From: an uncultured Pseudomonadota bacterium
Lineage (GTDB): Bacteria; Myxococcota; UBA796
Direction of reading: 5' to 3'
DNA: 7,487 nt
Assembly (NCBI GenBank): GCA_913040875.1
Contig: CAJWHX010000159.1
Span: forward strand, 1-7,487
Every line of letters begins with the position of its first letter. The stretch's first letter is position 1. Under the pieces are notes generated by a model. That model did not search any database and was not told the DNA's origin. It saw only the letters and a list, made by a program, of their open reading frames with translations. Made by a program: the position numbers and the translations under genes. Of this stretch, positions 6,055 through 7,487 are shown in pieces.

Positions 6055-6921
6055 ATGAAAAGCCTAAAACAGTTGCTTTGTGTGAGTCTACTCAGTTTCA
6101 GTAGCTCCGCGTTTGCTCAGGACGATTTGGATGATATTCTCGGTGAGACTTCTGAACCAAGTGCAAAAGAAGAACGTACAGATATTGATGAAGATACAAG
6201 TGCATTATTGCTGGAAGATGAAACAACCAAACAAATCATCAAAACCCTACAGCGTAAGACCTTCCTAAAGCTGAAAAGATGGGAACTTTCTCCGCATGCT
6301 GCCGCCGTTATCAACGACCCATTTTTGAAGCGTCGCATCATCGGTACCGGAGTAGCGTACAACTTGACTGAAATCTTCGCCATCGAAGCCATGCTGGATT
6401 ATGGACTCGACCTCGGTGAATCCGACCTCAGTACTTTGACCAAGCAGATTAAGGACGACAATAACGTTGCACCAGACATCTCTCGTGTGTTGGCATTCGG
6501 TGACGTCAGTTTTGTATACTCACCAATCTACGGTAAAGCAGCCGTTCTCGGCCGACAAATCGTAAACTTTGACGTTTACGGCAAGTTCGGTATGGGTATA
6601 GCCCAAACCAAGGATGATGGTACCGTTTCTGGTATTTTGGATGGTTCTGACAACATCTGTCCGGACATCTCCACATTGAACTCAAACTCTGAGCAAGCGC
6701 TGTTCTGTCAAACTCAAATCCAGTGGCATCCAACATCCAGCTTCGGTGGTGGTTTCCGTGTCATCTTCAACGATTCCTTCGCTGTTCGTTTGGAAGGTCG
6801 CTCGCTCACTTACATTGAGACTGTAAACTCCACTATGCTTGAGATGAAAAACCTCTTCTTGGTTCAAGGATCTGCGTCCTTCTTCCTTCCAAGCATCAAG
6901 CAAACTCAAAGCATTGAATAG
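6055..6921 (+). CDS. Putative outer-membrane beta-barrel protein (second of a pair)
   Basis: A 288-residue exported protein. The signal peptide MKSLKQLLCVSLLSFSSSAF is probably cleaved after Ala21 (AFA, then QDD). The ATG at 6055 is chosen because the signal peptide begins there and GGAAA lies 5 nt upstream; ATG 6043 and TTG 6010 are in frame but would bury the signal. Mature residues 23-56 are strongly acidic (DDLDDILGE onward). The barrel-like part starts near TFLKLKRWELSP (69-80), which parallels RFFLKEGRYEIT in the previous protein. SPIYGK (156-161) and NFDVY (171-175) are shared with it. Residues about 183-226 form a longer insertion with Cys202 and Cys218, a possible disulfide in a loop. 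Arginine codons are mostly CGT (6 of 10), unlike the receptor gene, which may mean higher expression. It sits 56 nt after its paralogue and 16 nt before the TPR-like gene. Function is unknown; a GltB-like role is one possibility. Confidence 0.8.
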   Translation: MKSLKQLLCVSLLSFSSSAFAQDDLDDILGETSEPSAKEERTDIDEDTSALLLEDETTKQIIKTLQRKTFLKLKRWELSPHAAAVINDPFLKRRIIGTGVAYNLTEIFAIEAMLDYGLDLGESDLSTLTKQIKDDNNVAPDISRVLAFGDVSFVYSPIYGKAAVLGRQIVNFDVYGKFGMGIAQTKDDGTVSGILDGSDNICPDISTLNSNSEQALFCQTQIQWHPTSSFGGGFRVIFNDSFAVRLEGRSLTYIETVNSTMLEMKNLFLVQGSASFFLPSIKQTQSIE

Positions 6922-6926
6922 ATTTT

Positions 6927-6932
6927 AGGAGA
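6927..6932 (+). promoter_or_regulatory. Ribosome binding site for the C-terminal window gene
   Basis: AGGAGA, a strong site, lies 5 nt before the ATG at 6938, within the 16-nt gap after the second barrel gene. It fixes the start of a reading frame that runs off the window. Confidence 0.75.
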
Positions 6933-6937
6933 ACTCC

Positions 6938-7487
6938 ATGACGAAATTTACACTGAATTCGGGGACACTGACTTCAAAAGTTGGCTTTGGAATTGCACAG
7001 ATCGCTCTTGGTTTGTCACTATTCGGCTACTCTACTACTGCTGAGGCACTGTCTTGTGATGAGATTATCAGCATGGTCGGATATGATCTACCAACCGATG
7101 TCATCATCAATACCCTTAAAGGATCGGGAACTCGATTCTCACCTGAGGAAATCCAGTGTTTGGTCGACAAAGGAGCACCTGCTGCAGTCGTCGATCAAGC
7201 CAAAAGAATGAGTCAGCAACAAGCCGCTCCAGTTGAAATTGAAGAAGATGAAGATGACACACGTCGCATTGACGATGAAGACGATGTTGAAATTCGAAAT
7301 GTACGTGGTCAGGACCTGAGTGAAGATGGCGATGCCAATGATCCGCGAGAGATCAAGCATGCCATCAAGCTAATACGCGCTCAAAAACCAATCGAAGCAT
7401 CTTATCGATTGTTCTCCCTGTTGAACGAAGGCAAATACCCAGAGTTTGAGTCCAAGATTCACTATTACTTGGCTCGTGCTCTCAGTG
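6938..7487 (+). CDS. Exported acidic protein with TPR-like region, 3' end outside the window
   Basis: The first 183 codons are present with no stop; the gene continues past the edge. Residues 1-37 look like a long signal peptide with hydrophobic core VGFGIAQIALGLSLFGY, cleaved after AEA. A lipoprotein reading at ALSC (Cys40) is possible but weak, because Glu and polar residues separate it from the core. Residues about 38-90 form a small helical module (CDEIISMVGYDLPTDVIINT, then SGTRFSPEEIQCLVDKGAPA). It resembles a motif seen in other bacterial envelope proteins (I--LV-AGL---VI--I--S---F----I--L---G---VI). Cys40 and Cys74 could pair. Residues 99-135 are a highly acidic, probably disordered linker. 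From 136 a helical region (AIKLIRAQKPIEASYRLFSL, then YYLARALS) looks like the start of TPR repeats. It directly follows two barrel genes, a layout like gltA-gltB-gltC, so a periplasmic scaffold role is inferred. Confidence 0.82.
   Translation, partial: MTKFTLNSGTLTSKVGFGIAQIALGLSLFGYSTTAEALSCDEIISMVGYDLPTDVIINTLKGSGTRFSPEEIQCLVDKGAPAAVVDQAKRMSQQQAAPVEIEEDEDDTRRIDDEDDVEIRNVRGQDLSEDGDANDPREIKHAIKLIRAQKPIEASYRLFSLLNEGKYPEFESKIHYYLARALS

Noticed and set aside
6981..7360. Short frames on both strands near the right end
   Set aside because: They are shadows of the gene starting at 6938, which has a strong ribosome site, signal peptide and coherent domain pattern but no stop inside the window.
1..7487. 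Mobile elements, CRISPR arrays, tRNA or rRNA genes
   Set aside because: No transposase-like frames, direct-repeat arrays, terminal inverted repeats or recognisable RNA gene signatures were seen; nearly all of the window is protein coding.

Overview
The window is a gene-dense, single-strand segment: all eight genes lie on the + strand with short gaps. It encodes a Gram-negative cell-envelope system. By eye the base composition is moderate, roughly 45-50% GC. The receptor plug signature (PGTFGDPVRVIQSLPG, then RGANPEDSAVYVDGI), the TonB-type domain fused to the receptor, the Ig-like lipoprotein ending in RDRRGG..W, and the paired small outer-membrane barrels all recall Myxococcota and related former Deltaproteobacteria. 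That assignment rests on remembered family features, not on a search.

Left block (1-5043): a compact TonB energising operon. It holds the C-terminal tail of an ExbB/TolQ-type proton-channel subunit, an ExbD/TolR-type partner (171-620), a TonB protein with a GTG start (624-1394), a lipoprotein with two probable Ig-like regions (1424-2332), and a 904-residue TonB-dependent receptor (2329-5043). Gaps are 3, 3 and 29 nt, followed by a 4-nt ATGA overlap, so this block is probably one transcript with translational coupling. Its promoter lies outside the window. The receptor carries a TonB C-terminal-like domain right after its signal peptide, ahead of a carboxypeptidase-regulatory-like domain, the plug and the barrel. 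This is the most unusual feature seen.

Spacer (5044-5203): 160 nt, the only sizeable non-coding stretch. It holds a short AT-rich palindrome and two TATAAA boxes, so a second promoter is plausible. No convincing intrinsic terminator is visible.

Right block (5204-7487): two exported proteins that share SPIYGK and NFD-Y motifs and look like paralogous outer-membrane beta-barrels (5204-5998 and 6055-6921), then a secreted protein cut by the window edge (6938 onward). The last has a small N-terminal helical module, a very acidic linker and an apparent TPR-like helical region. Two barrels followed by a TPR-like protein resemble the GltA/GltB/GltC outer-envelope module of the myxobacterial gliding machinery and its non-gliding relatives. 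This is an inference from layout and fold type.

Working model: ExbB/ExbD use the proton-motive force to move TonB, which contacts the receptor across the periplasm. The lipoprotein is a likely receptor partner. The two barrels and the TPR-like protein could form an associated outer-membrane/periplasmic assembly, or an independent neighbouring operon. The substrate cannot be deduced from the sequence.
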